Below, piece after piece: positions 19,460 through 30,455 of a DNA stretch of 64,000 nt. This DNA comes from Isotricha intestinalis (taxonomy: Eukaryota; Ciliophora; Litostomatea; Vestibuliferida; Isotrichidae). The stretch covers positions 1 through 64,000 of the forward strand of contig JAJJLU010000343.1 in assembly GCA_023807065.1 (NCBI GenBank), written 5' to 3'. The stretch's first letter is position 1; the number at the start of each line of letters is the position of its first letter. A program made the translations under genes and the position numbers. The notes under the pieces are model-generated. The model had not been told where the DNA came from. It ran no database searches and saw only the letters and a program-made list of their open reading frames with translations.

Positions 19460-19528
19460 TTTAATTTTTTTTAAAAAATATTAAAATTATATTTATAAGG
19501 AAAAAATATAATAATAATAATAATTATA

Positions 19529-22243
19529 TTAATGTACTTCTTTTTTATTATCATTTAATATTTTATACAATTTTCTAAATCTTTTATTATTATAATAAAT
19601 ATTTTTTAATTTCTGATTAAATTCTTTGTGACCAGTGGATCTAAAATTACTTATTATAGCAAAATCAATTGAATTATTAAATTTATTATTTTTGATTATT
19701 TTTTTATTATTTTTAGATTTACTATCTGAAAAATTCAATTCTTTAATATTAATTTTTTTTTTCGTTTTAGTTGTATTATTTGAATTAAAATGAATTTTAT
19801 ATGAATTAACTTCATTAATAGTATTTGAAGGCTCAAAATATTTAATTGTATTATACCTTCTTTCAAAATCATCATAAATGAGAGGGTTAAAAAATTTTTG
19901 ATTTAATATATAACATTTATTATCATTATCATTATAATAATATTTATTTCTTCTATTTTTTAAATCTAATTTAAATGTTCTTTTATTATCATCATCAATT
20001 TTTTTTATCATCATATTTTCAAAAAAAGTATTATGAAAAGAATTTTTTTCTTTTGAATTAATACTATCATTTAAATTTGTATTAATAGTATAAAAATTAG
20101 AATTGGTTTTATTATTATGAAAATTAGTTTGAGTAGTTTGATCTCTCATTAATAAATCAATTGCAAAATTATCATCTAAAGGTTTATTTATTGAAATAGA
20201 AGAAGAATAATCAACTTTTCTTTCAAAAATATTATTTTCACTTAATATTGGAAGAACTCTTATAGTTTTTTTTCTTTTATTTTTTCTTCTTTTTGGTTCT
20301 TCTGATTCATTTTTTAATTTCATAATACAATCTTTTTTTGTATATCTTAATCTTTCAGTTTTACTTCCATTTGAATTAATTAAATTATTATATTTTAATT
20401 TACTCTTAATAAAATTTAACCAAGATTCTCTTTGTCTATATAATAATCTAAGAATAATATCACATTTAATTTTTTCAATTTCTTCTGCTTTTATTAATAT
20501 TTTTTTATCTAAATTTAATAACATTTTAAAGAAAGTAATATGTATTTCAAAAACAGTAGCTTCATTAGAATTACAAAATAAAGTATAAATATATCTATTT
20601 CCAACACCACAATCTCCTAAACCTAAAATATCATTTTCTCCAAAAGATTCAAATTTAATATCTCTTTTAATAGAATATTCTTTATATATTTCTAATCTAT
20701 CTATTTCATTTTTATCTATATTTCTCTTTAAAGAACTTTTCAATATTATATTATCTATTTCTTGTAAACTTTTTTTTGCTTTTGTTCCAAATTCACCATT
20801 TTTAACAAAATAAATAACATGATTATTATCAATAATCCCATTTTCTTTATATAAAATATCTTTATAATATAAATTTCTTCTTTTGAAAAAACTAGAGAAA
20901 TTTTTCATAAAAATGCTTTTATTCCCATATTTAAAAATATCTAAATTTAATAGAAAATCAAGAGCATGTTTCCTACTCTTTTCAACAACATTTCTTAAAA
21001 TATCATTATATAAATTTTTATTTAAAAGAGCTAAATGAGTATCATGATTAGAAATAACAGTTTCCATTCTTTTATTATCATCATTAGTGAAAGATTGATC
21101 AGTCATCATTTCACCAAATTGTTCTCCTTCTTTAATACTTTCAGCAAGGAAATAATTAAATATAATAGCTGGTTTTCTTTTTAAATTAAATAAATTATTA
21201 TTATCTTTTTGATATATTGGCTTTATTCTATTTATATATTCTTCAGATGATATATTATTTGCTATTTCCTTATTTATTAATGGAGGCTTATTCATTACTA
21301 TTATTGCATTTTCTACTTCATTTTGTAAATCTAATGATAATCTTATTTCTTCTTCATTTTCAAAAGGTAAATAATCACCATAATTTATTTTCTTACTTCT
21401 TAATTTTTTTGGAGAATTTAATATACTTCCTCTTCTTATTTTTGTGTTATTATTATTACTATCTTCTATATTAATTATACTAAATCTTTTTGGCATATTT
21501 GCATTTGCATTTATAAAATTTAATTCTCTTTCTTTTTGTTCTTTTTCTTGTTGTTCTAATAATCTTCTTGTATTATTTATTTCCTTTGCTGTTACATAAG
21601 CTCTTCTTATCCATGTATCAAAATTTTTTTCATTCATTGGAAAAGATTCCATATTCTTATTTATTGTCTTTGTTAATAAAATAAATTCATTATATTTTCT
21701 TAAGTTTATTAAATATAAAAAATATTCATTTTCTGTTAATCTTAAAGTTTCTTCATTAGGAACTAATAAATCTACTTTTCCTTGTAATATAACATAAAAA
21801 TATTCTGCTTGTTCTTCGTATCTATAAATTAAATTATTTTTAGGATAATATTTATATTTCATTGCAAAAGATAATTTTGATATTAAATCTCTTGAATGTT
21901 CTTTTTCTACTTCTTTTATTCTTCTTGAAAATGGATTTAAATTATATAATAATTCTATTACATATTCATTATCACTTATTGTTCTTTCTGGATTTTTAAA
22001 TATTTCAAATCCTTTTTTTTGAATTTGATCTGGGGAATAATGATTAAAAATTAATAATATATTTTCTTTTCCAAATATTTGTTTTCTTTTTGTTGTTTTA
22101 TATTTCAAGTTTGCTCTTACTACAGTTGATAATTTTTTTTTTGGCTTTTTTTCATCATCTGAATCTGGTTTATTATCATCTTCTATTTCATTTTCTGATA
22201 ATCTGTGAGCTCTTAGTATTTTTAATACTGAATTATTATCCAT
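19529..22243 (-). CDS. Double cyclic-nucleotide-binding-domain protein with split first CNBD
   Basis: A 904-residue soluble protein. The first CNBD begins about residue 125 (YYPKNNLIYRYEEQAEYFYVILQGKVDLLVP, the usual FVILxGxV strand pair), is then broken by a long insertion of about 200 residues, and resumes at IKEGEQFGEMM, with R.ETVIS.H.T.LALL. A second, more degenerate CNBD follows (about 445-590: YYKDILYKENG...VIYFVKNGEFG ... FGENDILGLGD), the arrangement being helix-strand-strand as in kinase regulatory subunits. The last ~300 residues are low-complexity and basic. No kinase, channel or GEF domain is present, so it would be a stand-alone cyclic-nucleotide (or former) sensor, a type common in ciliates. 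It is the middle gene of a minus-strand run (18962-28351). Confidence 0.75.
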   Translation of the reverse strand: MDNNSVLKILRAHRLSENEIEDDNKPDSDDEKKPKKKLSTVVRANLKYKTTKRKQIFGKENILLIFNHYSPDQIQKKGFEIFKNPERTISDNEYVIELLYNLNPFSRRIKEVEKEHSRDLISKLSFAMKYKYYPKNNLIYRYEEQAEYFYVILQGKVDLLVPNEETLRLTENEYFLYLINLRKYNEFILLTKTINKNMESFPMNEKNFDTWIRRAYVTAKEINNTRRLLEQQEKEQKERELNFINANANMPKRFSIINIEDSNNNNTKIRRGSILNSPKKLRSKKINYGDYLPFENEEEIRLSLDLQNEVENAIIVMNKPPLINKEIANNISSEEYINRIKPIYQKDNNNLFNLKRKPAIIFNYFLAESIKEGEQFGEMMTDQSFTNDDNKRMETVISNHDTHLALLNKNLYNDILRNVVEKSRKHALDFLLNLDIFKYGNKSIFMKNFSSFFKRRNLYYKDILYKENGIIDNNHVIYFVKNGEFGTKAKKSLQEIDNIILKSSLKRNIDKNEIDRLEIYKEYSIKRDIKFESFGENDILGLGDCGVGNRYIYTLFCNSNEATVFEIHITFFKMLLNLDKKILIKAEEIEKIKCDIILRLLYRQRESWLNFIKSKLKYNNLINSNGSKTERLRYTKKDCIMKLKNESEEPKRRKNKRKKTIRVLPILSENNIFERKVDYSSSISINKPLDDNFAIDLLMRDQTTQTNFHNNKTNSNFYTINTNLNDSINSKEKNSFHNTFFENMMIKKIDDDNKRTFKLDLKNRRNKYYYNDNDNKCYILNQKFFNPLIYDDFERRYNTIKYFEPSNTINEVNSYKIHFNSNNTTKTKKKINIKELNFSDSKSKNNKKIIKNNKFNNSIDFAIISNFRSTGHKEFNQKLKNIYYNNKRFRKLYKILNDNKKEVH

Positions 22244-22339
22244 TTTTTATATTTTTTAATTTATTTAAAAAAATATTTTTATAATCCAAAATAACTAATG
22301 AAAAAGTAAAAAACACATGAAACAAAAAAAAAACAAAAT

Positions 22340-22927
22340 TTATATAATTTTCCTTTTATGTAAATATCTTTTTAAATATAAAGTTTCAACAGCTCCAATA
22401 ACAATCATAGCACCTAAAGTAATTAAAGAGAAAGAAATAATATTACTATTAATCGAATCATTAACTGCTAAAGTTCTATCTTCTTCTTTAGTAACAGAAG
22501 TTAAATCATTAATAAGTAAATTAATAGTATCTTCAACTTTTTTAACTGAAGTTTCAACAGGTTTTAAATTACTTTCCTTAGCAATATCAGTATAATCTTG
22601 TGCTTGAATTCCACTTAAGAATTCAAAATCAATTTGAATTTCATTTTTTTCTTTATTTAAAATACAAATTTGATGATTTCCTGATTCTGTTGCAGTTAAA
22701 GATAATTTAATTTCTAATTCATTTGATTTTGTATATAATATTCTATTTTTTGGATCAAATACTTGTGCTTGGTAATTTTTTGTTGTTGTAATTATTCCAA
22801 ATATTGCTACTGTATTTTCTGTTAAATATTCTCCTACACAATATTTATTATTTGGTAGGATTTTAAATGCAAATTGAACTTCATTGGTTATTGTTATTAA
22901 TAATAAGAAAAGATAAAGATAAGACAT
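22340..22927 (-). CDS. p24/TMED (emp24/gp25L) cargo receptor
   Basis: A 195-residue type I membrane protein of standard p24 length. It has a signal peptide (MSYLYLFLLLITITNEVQFAF), a GOLD domain with the two expected Cys (NNKYCVGEYL near residue 29 and GNHQICILNK near 84), a luminal coiled-coil segment (about 110-145), one membrane span (about 160-180) and a very short cytoplasmic tail, YLHKRKII, whose Lys at -3 and Arg at -4 resemble a dibasic COPI retrieval signal. p24 proteins cycle between ER and Golgi and select cargo such as GPI-anchored proteins. The family pattern is complete; which subfamily (alpha, beta, gamma or delta) is not clear. Confidence 0.85.
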   Translation of the reverse strand: MSYLYLFLLLITITNEVQFAFKILPNNKYCVGEYLTENTVAIFGIITTTKNYQAQVFDPKNRILYTKSNELEIKLSLTATESGNHQICILNKEKNEIQIDFEFLSGIQAQDYTDIAKESNLKPVETSVKKVEDTINLLINDLTSVTKEEDRTLAVNDSINSNIISFSLITLGAMIVIGAVETLYLKRYLHKRKII

Positions 22928-23080
22928 TTTTTTTTAAATAAATATTTTTTAATAATAATATTATTGATAAAGAAGAAAACATGTTTTAATAGTTTGATTA
23001 TTTTATTTAATTATAAATATAATATTTTTATATAGTTAATTTAATTATAATTGTTTTGAATTTATAAAAGATAAATAAAT

Positions 23081-25408
23081 TTAGATTTTTCCAAATTGTT
23101 TTTCAAAAATACTTTCAATATCATTTTCATTTTGAACTAACATAGTATAAGTATTAAAAAATAATTCTTTAATTTTATCAAATTGATAAGAAGATTTAGA
23201 AATATTAATACTAGAAATAGGGTCAATAAAAATAGGAACTTTAGACAATTCATGAGTAATAATATAAGGATTATTATTAGTAATATCAATAATAGTATTA
23301 GTATAATTAAATACAAAGCCATAAAATCTTAATAAATCAAGTAATAATTCTCCTAAATTTAATTTATTATTATTATAATTATTATTACTTTTAAGTAACT
23401 TTATATTTGAAGCAACCATAATAAAAATAGAATGTGAAGATAAACCTCCTTCAAAAACTTTATTTAAATGATTTTTATGAATTAATTTTTTAATTATTAA
23501 AGTCAAAGGTTTAATTTCAGGATTTTTTTTTATTATATTTGTATAATAATTAATAATATTTTTTGTGTTTTCCAAATCAAAAGTTAAATCAACTTTAGTT
23601 TTAATATTATATTGATTAATAACTAATTTTAATATAGGAACAGAAGTAGAAGTAATTGGAATTAAATTTTCAAATTTTGAATCATAAGATAAAAAATTAT
23701 TTAAATCATTAATTAACTTTTCTTTAGATAAATTTTTTATTTTTTCTTCATTAATAAGATTAATAGATATATCAATATCACTTGATTCAATTTCCATTCC
23801 TGTTGAATATGAACCATAAATTTCTATTGAAATTTCACATTGAAAACATTCTTTAATTTTTTGACATAAATATAATATATTATTATATTTTAATTCTTTT
23901 ATTGATATTAAGGAATTTGTCATTTGAGTTATACTTGTTATTATTAAGTTATGTAATTTTTCTAGTTTTTTTGGATTTTGAATTGGTTTTATGTTTATTG
24001 ATTTAAAATTGTTGTTGTTAAAAAAATTTGCTTTTATTTTTTTTATTTCTTTTTGTGTTAATTTATAATCTTTTATTGCTATTTTTTTTTTCTCATTTTT
24101 TAATAAAATTTCTTTATTTTCTTCTATTTTTTTATCTTCATTTTTTTCTATTATATCTTCAGATATTTTTTCTTTATTATTCTTTTCTTCTATTATTTCT
24201 TTTTCTTTTAATTTTATTTCTTCAATAATATTTTTTTTTTCTATGTTTATAATATTTTCATTCTTATTATCATTATTATTATTATTCAAATCTTTAGGTT
24301 CTTCTTTTTTTTCTTCTTCTATTAATTTCTCTTTTTTACTTTTTTTTTTCTTTTTTTTCCCATTATTTTTCTTTTTATTATTATTTTCATTTTCTTGATT
24401 AAATTCATCAATAAAATCATTTAAATATTTTTCATACCCTAATTTATATAATTCTTTTAAAATTCTTTGTTCAATTTCAAATTCATAAGAATCTAAATCA
24501 CTAAAAGAACAAAAAGAAAATTCATCAATAATTTTATCATCTCTATCTTCACCTAATCTTTTCATATATTTTTCTAATAAAACCTCTAAATTAACTTCTT
24601 TCTTTTCCAATGATTTAATAGGAGAATCATTATTATTAAAAAAATATTTATTTGTATCTTTAACTTGTGATTTTTTTTTTTCAATTGTCTCTTTAATTAA
24701 ATTATTTAAATCAAGAATTTTTTCTATTGATTCACTATCTTTACTTAAACTATCTAAATATGTTTTTATTATTTTTTTTTTTTCAAAGAAATCTTCATAT
24801 AATTCATTTTGACTATTATTTTTTTTATTATAAAGATAATAATTTATATTTAATATAATTTCAAAATGAGCAACAATTATTTCTGGTAAAGAATAAAAAT
24901 CTTTTATTTTAAACCAAGAAGGATATTTACATTTAAATATTTGTTGTTTTGGTTCAAATTCTACTTTAGTCATAGTTGAAAAAAATTTGTTTTTTGAAAA
25001 TAAATCAAGATAATAAACAAATAAAAATTTATTAGAAAAACAATCTACATTTAAAGTAATTGTATCATTTTCTTCTTTTATAGAATAAAATCTAATTTCT
25101 TTTAAAAATAATTGTTGTGCCATTTTTTCTTCTTGAATAATTAAATTATTTTCAATTCGATTCTCAAATTTTTTCAAAGATTCAATATTATAATCATCAT
25201 TATCAAAAGTTAATTTAAATTTTCTTTTATTTGTATAATTATAATACATTTTTTTAATTAATTCACATAATTTAACATTTGTTATTGAAAAAGCAATAAT
25301 TTTATCATCTGAATTTAATTCATATATCCATTTTATTATTTCTTCTCTTGATGCATATTTATAATTTATTGAATTTTCATCATAATTGTGTATTTGAAAA
25401 GAATTCAT
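23081..25408 (-). CDS. Non-canonical poly(A)/terminal nucleotidyltransferase (Trf4-like)
   Basis: A 775-residue protein. The C-terminal ~300 residues are a DNA polymerase beta-like nucleotidyltransferase: YGSYSTGMEIESSDIDISI (531-549) carries the helix-turn GS motif and the first two catalytic Asp (D544, D546); KVDLTFD (605-611) carries the third. The PAP-associated part follows, with EIKPLTLIIKKLIHKNHLN and GGLSSHSIFIMV and then LGELLLDLLRFYGFVFN, the Trf4/PAPD5 pattern. The first ~330 residues are unrelated to known Trf4 extensions and contain no recognised domain; 340-450 is a highly charged Lys/Glu/Asn spacer. Enzymes of this type add short A tails to nuclear RNAs for exosome decay or maturation. 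All three catalytic Asp being present argues for activity; RNA target unknown. Confidence 0.85.
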   Translation of the reverse strand: MNSFQIHNYDENSINYKYASREEIIKWIYELNSDDKIIAFSITNVKLCELIKKMYYNYTNKRKFKLTFDNDDYNIESLKKFENRIENNLIIQEEKMAQQLFLKEIRFYSIKEENDTITLNVDCFSNKFLFVYYLDLFSKNKFFSTMTKVEFEPKQQIFKCKYPSWFKIKDFYSLPEIIVAHFEIILNINYYLYNKKNNSQNELYEDFFEKKKIIKTYLDSLSKDSESIEKILDLNNLIKETIEKKKSQVKDTNKYFFNNNDSPIKSLEKKEVNLEVLLEKYMKRLGEDRDDKIIDEFSFCSFSDLDSYEFEIEQRILKELYKLGYEKYLNDFIDEFNQENENNNKKKNNGKKKKKKSKKEKLIEEEKKEEPKDLNNNNNDNKNENIINIEKKNIIEEIKLKEKEIIEEKNNKEKISEDIIEKNEDKKIEENKEILLKNEKKKIAIKDYKLTQKEIKKIKANFFNNNNFKSINIKPIQNPKKLEKLHNLIITSITQMTNSLISIKELKYNNILYLCQKIKECFQCEISIEIYGSYSTGMEIESSDIDISINLINEEKIKNLSKEKLINDLNNFLSYDSKFENLIPITSTSVPILKLVINQYNIKTKVDLTFDLENTKNIINYYTNIIKKNPEIKPLTLIIKKLIHKNHLNKVFEGGLSSHSIFIMVASNIKLLKSNNNYNNNKLNLGELLLDLLRFYGFVFNYTNTIIDITNNNPYIITHELSKVPIFIDPISSINISKSSYQFDKIKELFFNTYTMLVQNENDIESIFEKQFGKI

Positions 25409-25540
25409 TTTTAATCAATTAAAATTATCTTTTTATAAAAGATAACAATTAATTTTTTTTATTTTTTTGAAAAAAGAAACAAATTTAAAAATTAATTTAA
25501 ATAAAGGAAAATATGAAATAATTAAATAAAATTTTGTTCT

Positions 25541-28351
25541 TTAATTTAATTTATCTGTTTTAATTTCATTTTCTTGAATTGAACTATCTTTAATTTCAAA
25601 ATTTGATTCTGGAAAAATTTTTTCAATTAACTTAAAATGAGGTAAATTATTTCTTCCTCGCATAAAATATTTTTTTTGATATAATTCCTTAATTTCATCT
25701 AAATGATTAAACCAAAAAGGTAAAATATTCCAATTAATGATATTATATAAAATATTAAGAATAATAATAGCAGAAATAAAAATAATTAATTTAATTTCAA
25801 AAGGAAAATCAGGTAAAAAATAATTATCTCCAAAAACAATTAATCCAACATTAATAAATAAACTTAAATAAATTAAAGCATGAATAATAGTATTAAAAAT
25901 TTCTAATCCAATACTCATTCCAATAAAAGAAACTCTTTCTAAATAAAATATTTTATAAGTATCACATAATCTTTCAAAATAAATAAGTAAAAAAACAAAT
26001 AAAGGAGTTAAAGGAGAAGCAACACTAAAAAATATAATATAACCAAAATGAATAATAATTTTACTATATTCAACCATAATATTATCATATGAATCACTTA
26101 TCATTTGATGTTCTAAATTATGAATAATAATATCTTTATTTATATTTTTTTTTACTATTAATTTTCTAGCTCTTTGTCTTAAAAAAGGAATTCCTATTTC
26201 CATAAAATCAAAAAAAAAAGTCATTAAATGATTAGTTTGTAAATGAATTCTAATTTCTTCAAAACAAGAATCATTACCTTCATAACCTATACATTCTTCA
26301 ATTGGTTTACCTAGAAATTGAGTTTTTTTTAAGAAAGCTATATAAAATACTGAAAAATAATTATTTATTATATCAAACATTATTGATTTTACTGCAAGAG
26401 AATTTTTACTTAAATAATCTTTTTGATAATTTTCCCAATTATTTAATGATTTTGCTATATTGTAATATATATAATTTAATAATTTAATTTGAATACTATT
26501 TGCCATTGATATAAAATAATTTATCATTGTTGAATATCTTGAATATGTTTGAAGTAAAAATAATTTTGTTGAAAAAATAAAATATACACAAAACATTGTC
26601 ATTATTAACATTATAAATAATACTATATATGATATTATTGTTTTAAATTTTTTGATTATTGGATTTATATAAGGAAAATCATGATAAAACATTAATTTTT
26701 TAGTTGAATCTGGAATAAAATCTTCTCTATCTGGTTCTGAATGAGAAAATTTATCTGTTCCCCAAATATAATTATATATTTTTTCTTTTTGAATCCATTG
26801 TTTATAAAATAATGATGCCCATAAAATTATTAATGTACCATATATAAAGTGATTTAATTCTTCATTTTCTTCTCTTATTATATATAATTTATAATTTAAT
26901 AATAAACATATAATTGTAGGAAAAATTAACCATTTTATAAAATTTGTAATCCAAAGAAAATAATATGATACTGTTTCTCCATAAAAATTTCTTATATTCA
27001 TGAAAAATTCCATATTTTTTCCATACGAAAAAATATTTAAATTTCTTATAATTAAATTTTTAAAAGATAATTTATCTTGATAACTAACATAATTTCTCAT
27101 AATTATAATATATTTTAATAATTGTTCATCAATCATATAATTAATTTTAATTATTTTATCAACAGTATTATAAATAATTCTAATTTTATCAATATTTCTA
27201 AATTTAGAGCATTTATTACAAAAATCATCATAATCAATAGAAATATTACATTCATGATAATCATCATTATTTTCATATCTTTGAAATTTTTCTTCTTTTT
27301 CATTTTCAAATTTGAAATAAGGAGACCAATGAAGAGAATTTTCAATTTTTAAATCAGAATATTTTAAAGGAATCCATTCTTTAACAATTAAATTTTTACT
27401 CTTTGAATTTGTTATTAACTTTCCTAATTCAAAAGATGAATTTTCAGTTGATAATTTATCTTTATTTTTTATTTTTTCATATTCATTTGAATAAAATTGA
27501 TATTTATATGCATAATTTTTTAATTTTAATTCATATTCATTAAATTCTGCTAATTTACTTAATTGTTCTTCATTTCCAAAAATTGAAATACAAAAAGAAT
27601 TTGGTAATTTTGTAAATTGTAATTTTAATTGTAAACCTGTATAATATTTAATTATTCTACAAAAAATAAGAATAAAATCTTCATAAGTAAAATAATAATA
27701 ATCAACTAAATTATTAATTACTATTTTATGAAAAATTTCATTCATTTTTTCATAATATTCAGGATTTTTTTTCTTTAATTCATTAGATTTATTTTTTTTA
27801 GAAATATCAATAATAACTTCAATTAATTCTTCTGCAATATTTTCAAAATTTTCAAATAAATGATGTAAATGTCTTAAAATTTTTTTAGTCAGATGATTTC
27901 TTTTAATAATTTCAATAGATTTATGATTTTCATCGAAATTATTTAATTCTTCATCTTCATCAATAATATCATTATCTAATTCTAAATCTATCTCTTTGAA
28001 AAAACCGGATAAAGTTTTTATTCCAAGAATTCCTTTTAATTCAATATGATTAACATTATATTTATCATAAAAACTTTTTGGACAATTAAAAAATAATTTT
28101 ATATGTGCTAATCCTTCTTCTGGTTCTTTTGAATTTAATAAAGAAAAAATTCCATTTGGATAAATTGAACATATATTATTTCCTATTAATTCAGAACTAT
28201 TTTTTTATATATATAATATTATTTACACTGAAAGATTATTTTGAATTGATATTATTTGAGCAAATAAATTATTTACTATTATTGGATTTGAACTTTTATT
28301 TATTTCTTCATTATTTTCTTTCTCATCTTTTAATTTTATTGATTCAAGCAT
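25541..28351 (-). CDS. Anoctamin (TMEM16) ion channel/scramblase, two exons
   Basis: Coding exons are 28351-28227 and 28196-25541 on the minus strand, split by a 30-nt GT-AG intron; total 926 residues. Without the intron the frame lacks an ATG; with it, exon 1 (MLESIKLKDEKENNEEINK..., 125 nt) joins in frame to SELIGNNICSIYPNG. The N-terminal ~440 residues are cytoplasmic. The membrane part begins GETVSYYFLWITNFIKWLIFP, the usual start of anoctamin TM1 (GE....YF.W...), and the C-terminal part has the conserved YSKIIIHFGYIIFFSVASPLTP...LFVFL and the helix around ERVSFIGMSIGLEIFNTI. Anoctamins are Ca2+-activated Cl- channels or lipid scramblases. Expected Ca2+-ligand acidic residues could not be assigned with confidence. 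The gene is divergent from the cyclin gene, whose start is about 73 bp away. Confidence 0.88.
28197..28226 (-). other. 30-nt GT-AG intron in the anoctamin gene
   Basis: On the minus strand it starts GTAAAT and ends AAATAG, and is otherwise only A and T. Removing it joins codon phase 2 (GT) to T, making Val, and opens a single frame of 927 codons from ATG 28351; unspliced, the frame meets TAA at once. Confidence 0.88.
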
Positions 28352-28424
28352 TTGAAATGAAAAAATTTTATTATTTTATTTTATATTATTGAATTAATTA
28401 AATATAAATAATGATGATATGAAA

Positions 28425-30099
28425 ATGTTAATAAAAAAAATTATATAAATATATTAAAATTAAACTTAAAATTCTCAAAAAAAAAAATTTTAATGATATT
28501 CTTATTTTAGATTCAATTTTTGATGAAAGTGAAAAAACAAATAAAAAAAATATTCTAATTTCTACAAATTTGAAAGTCAAATATTCAAATGAAAAAAAAT
28601 TAAGACAAAAATTTTTTAGAAGTGATTTTAAAAATAAAAAAATAAAAGAAGAAAGTATATTAAAATATAAAAATTATAATTTAACAACAGGGAAAAATTT
28701 ATATGATAAAGAGAATTCTTCAATATATTCAAATTTAATAATAGCTAAAAATTTATTAAATAAATTTAATTCATGTTCACAAAAAAGTGAATTGGTAATA
28801 AATATATTAGAAAATTCTTCTTTACAAAGTAATAATTATTACATAAATAATTCAGAAGAATTAATAGATTATTTATCAGTTAATAATACAATAAATTATG
28901 AAGAAAATAATATAAAAACACCAACAAAAAATTTTAATATAGAAAAAAAAAATATATTTTCAACTCCAAAAGATAAAATAAAAGTATTTAAAGTAAATTC
29001 TTTCATTTCAAAAAATAAAGAAAAAAATTTAAATAACTCAAATTCAATATCATTATCATTGTCAAGAAGTAATATTAAAGAAGAAAATTTAGAAATTCAA
29101 ACAATATATGATTTAGAATTTTATAATAATTTATTAAAGTATGAAAAAGAAAAAAAAAAAATAAATCCAAATTATATGAAAATATATTATCCAAAAATAA
29201 ACTGGGAAGATAGAAGAAAAATAATAAATTGGATAATGGAAATTACAGAAGAATTTGCTTTTAAAAGAGATACTTTTCATTATTCAATTTATTATTTTGA
29301 TTTAATTTTATCAAATGAAAATTTTGGAAAAGAAAAAAATTTAAATTTTGATTTTTTAAAATTAATAGCAATAACATGTCTTTCAATTTCAGCAAAAATT
29401 GAAGAAATACAAATCCCAAAATTAAGTGAATATATTCAATCTTTAGAAAATAATTCTTTTGAAGTTGAAGATATAATAATATTAGAAAAAGAAATAGTAA
29501 ATTTATTAAATTGGAAAATAATACCAATTACAATTAATATTTGGTTAAATTGGTATATTTGTCAATGGGATTTATTTATTGAAACTGTTGATAATATTAA
29601 AAAGCAATTTTTAAATTTTTTTTCTGAAGAAAAAATTCTCTTTTTTAAAAAATCTGATGATAATTCTTATTATAATTTTAGAAAAATTACTCAAATTATT
29701 GATTTAATTCAATTAGATGAAAAACATTTTTTTTTTGATGATAGATATTTAATTGCTGCTTCTATTTTTCTTCTTTTATCTTTAAATTTTCATTTTGAAT
29801 TTAATTTTGAACAAAAAGAAATTATTCTTCAAAATGAAAAAATCAAAAAATTAATTTTTAATGTTTATAATAATTTCATTCAACAAAGTTTTGATTATAA
29901 TTTTTCTGATAAACAATTAATTGATTCTATTAAATATGTTTTTCAATTTAAAAATTTTAATTTTTCTTTTGAATTACCTTTAATTTATCAAGTTGAACAA
30001 AAAGATTTTGAAAATGGAAATTATGAAGATTTTATTACTTATCAAACTTATAATGAAGGAAATTTAGAATTTTTAAATCAAATTTATGGGAGATCTTAA
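28425..30099 (+). CDS. Cyclin, with the start codon one base out of frame
   Basis: The frame 28441-30099 encodes a cyclin: the cyclin box begins around nt 29200 (INWEDRRKIINWIMEITEEF), and continues with LKLIAITCLSISAKIEEIQIPK and ILEKEIVNLLNWKIIPIT, the patterns of the first cyclin fold in A/B/E types; a second fold follows. A long Asn/Ser-rich N-terminus precedes it. There is no in-frame ATG ahead of the box. ATG 28425 lies just upstream but in the frame one base off, across an A run at 28433-28440: one A fewer there would give a continuous 557-residue protein. A small intron that would do the same job was not found. Cyclins activate cyclin-dependent kinases; the class here is unclear, and an N-terminal destruction box was not identified. 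The frame break may be a base-count error in the run or a real lesion. Confidence 0.7.
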
Positions 30100-30455
30100 T
30101 TTAAATATTTGTTTTTCTTTTATTTTATTTTTAATTAATATGTTTTATATTTAAAATAATATTTTGAATTGTAAAATAAATTATTTTTTTATCATTATTT
30201 ATTTTCAAAATAAAAATAAAAAGAATAGAAAATAAACTTAATATCTTTAATAATTATTTTTTAGAAATGATGATAAAGTATATTAATTTTAATTCAACAA
30301 ATACAAAAATTTAAAGATAATTTTTTATATCTTTTCTAAAAGTTTATATATAAATAATATTCTTGAAATTTCATTATTCAATATTTATTAATATTAATTT
30401 TTTATTATATTAAATAAAAAAACAAGATTAACTTTTTTTTATTAATAAACTTTAA
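30100..30455. other. Intergenic region, cyclin to AKR-like gene
   Basis: About 355 bp of A/T runs. No open frame or structured RNA was recognised. It should contain the cyclin 3' end and the promoter of the next + strand gene. Confidence 0.4.
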
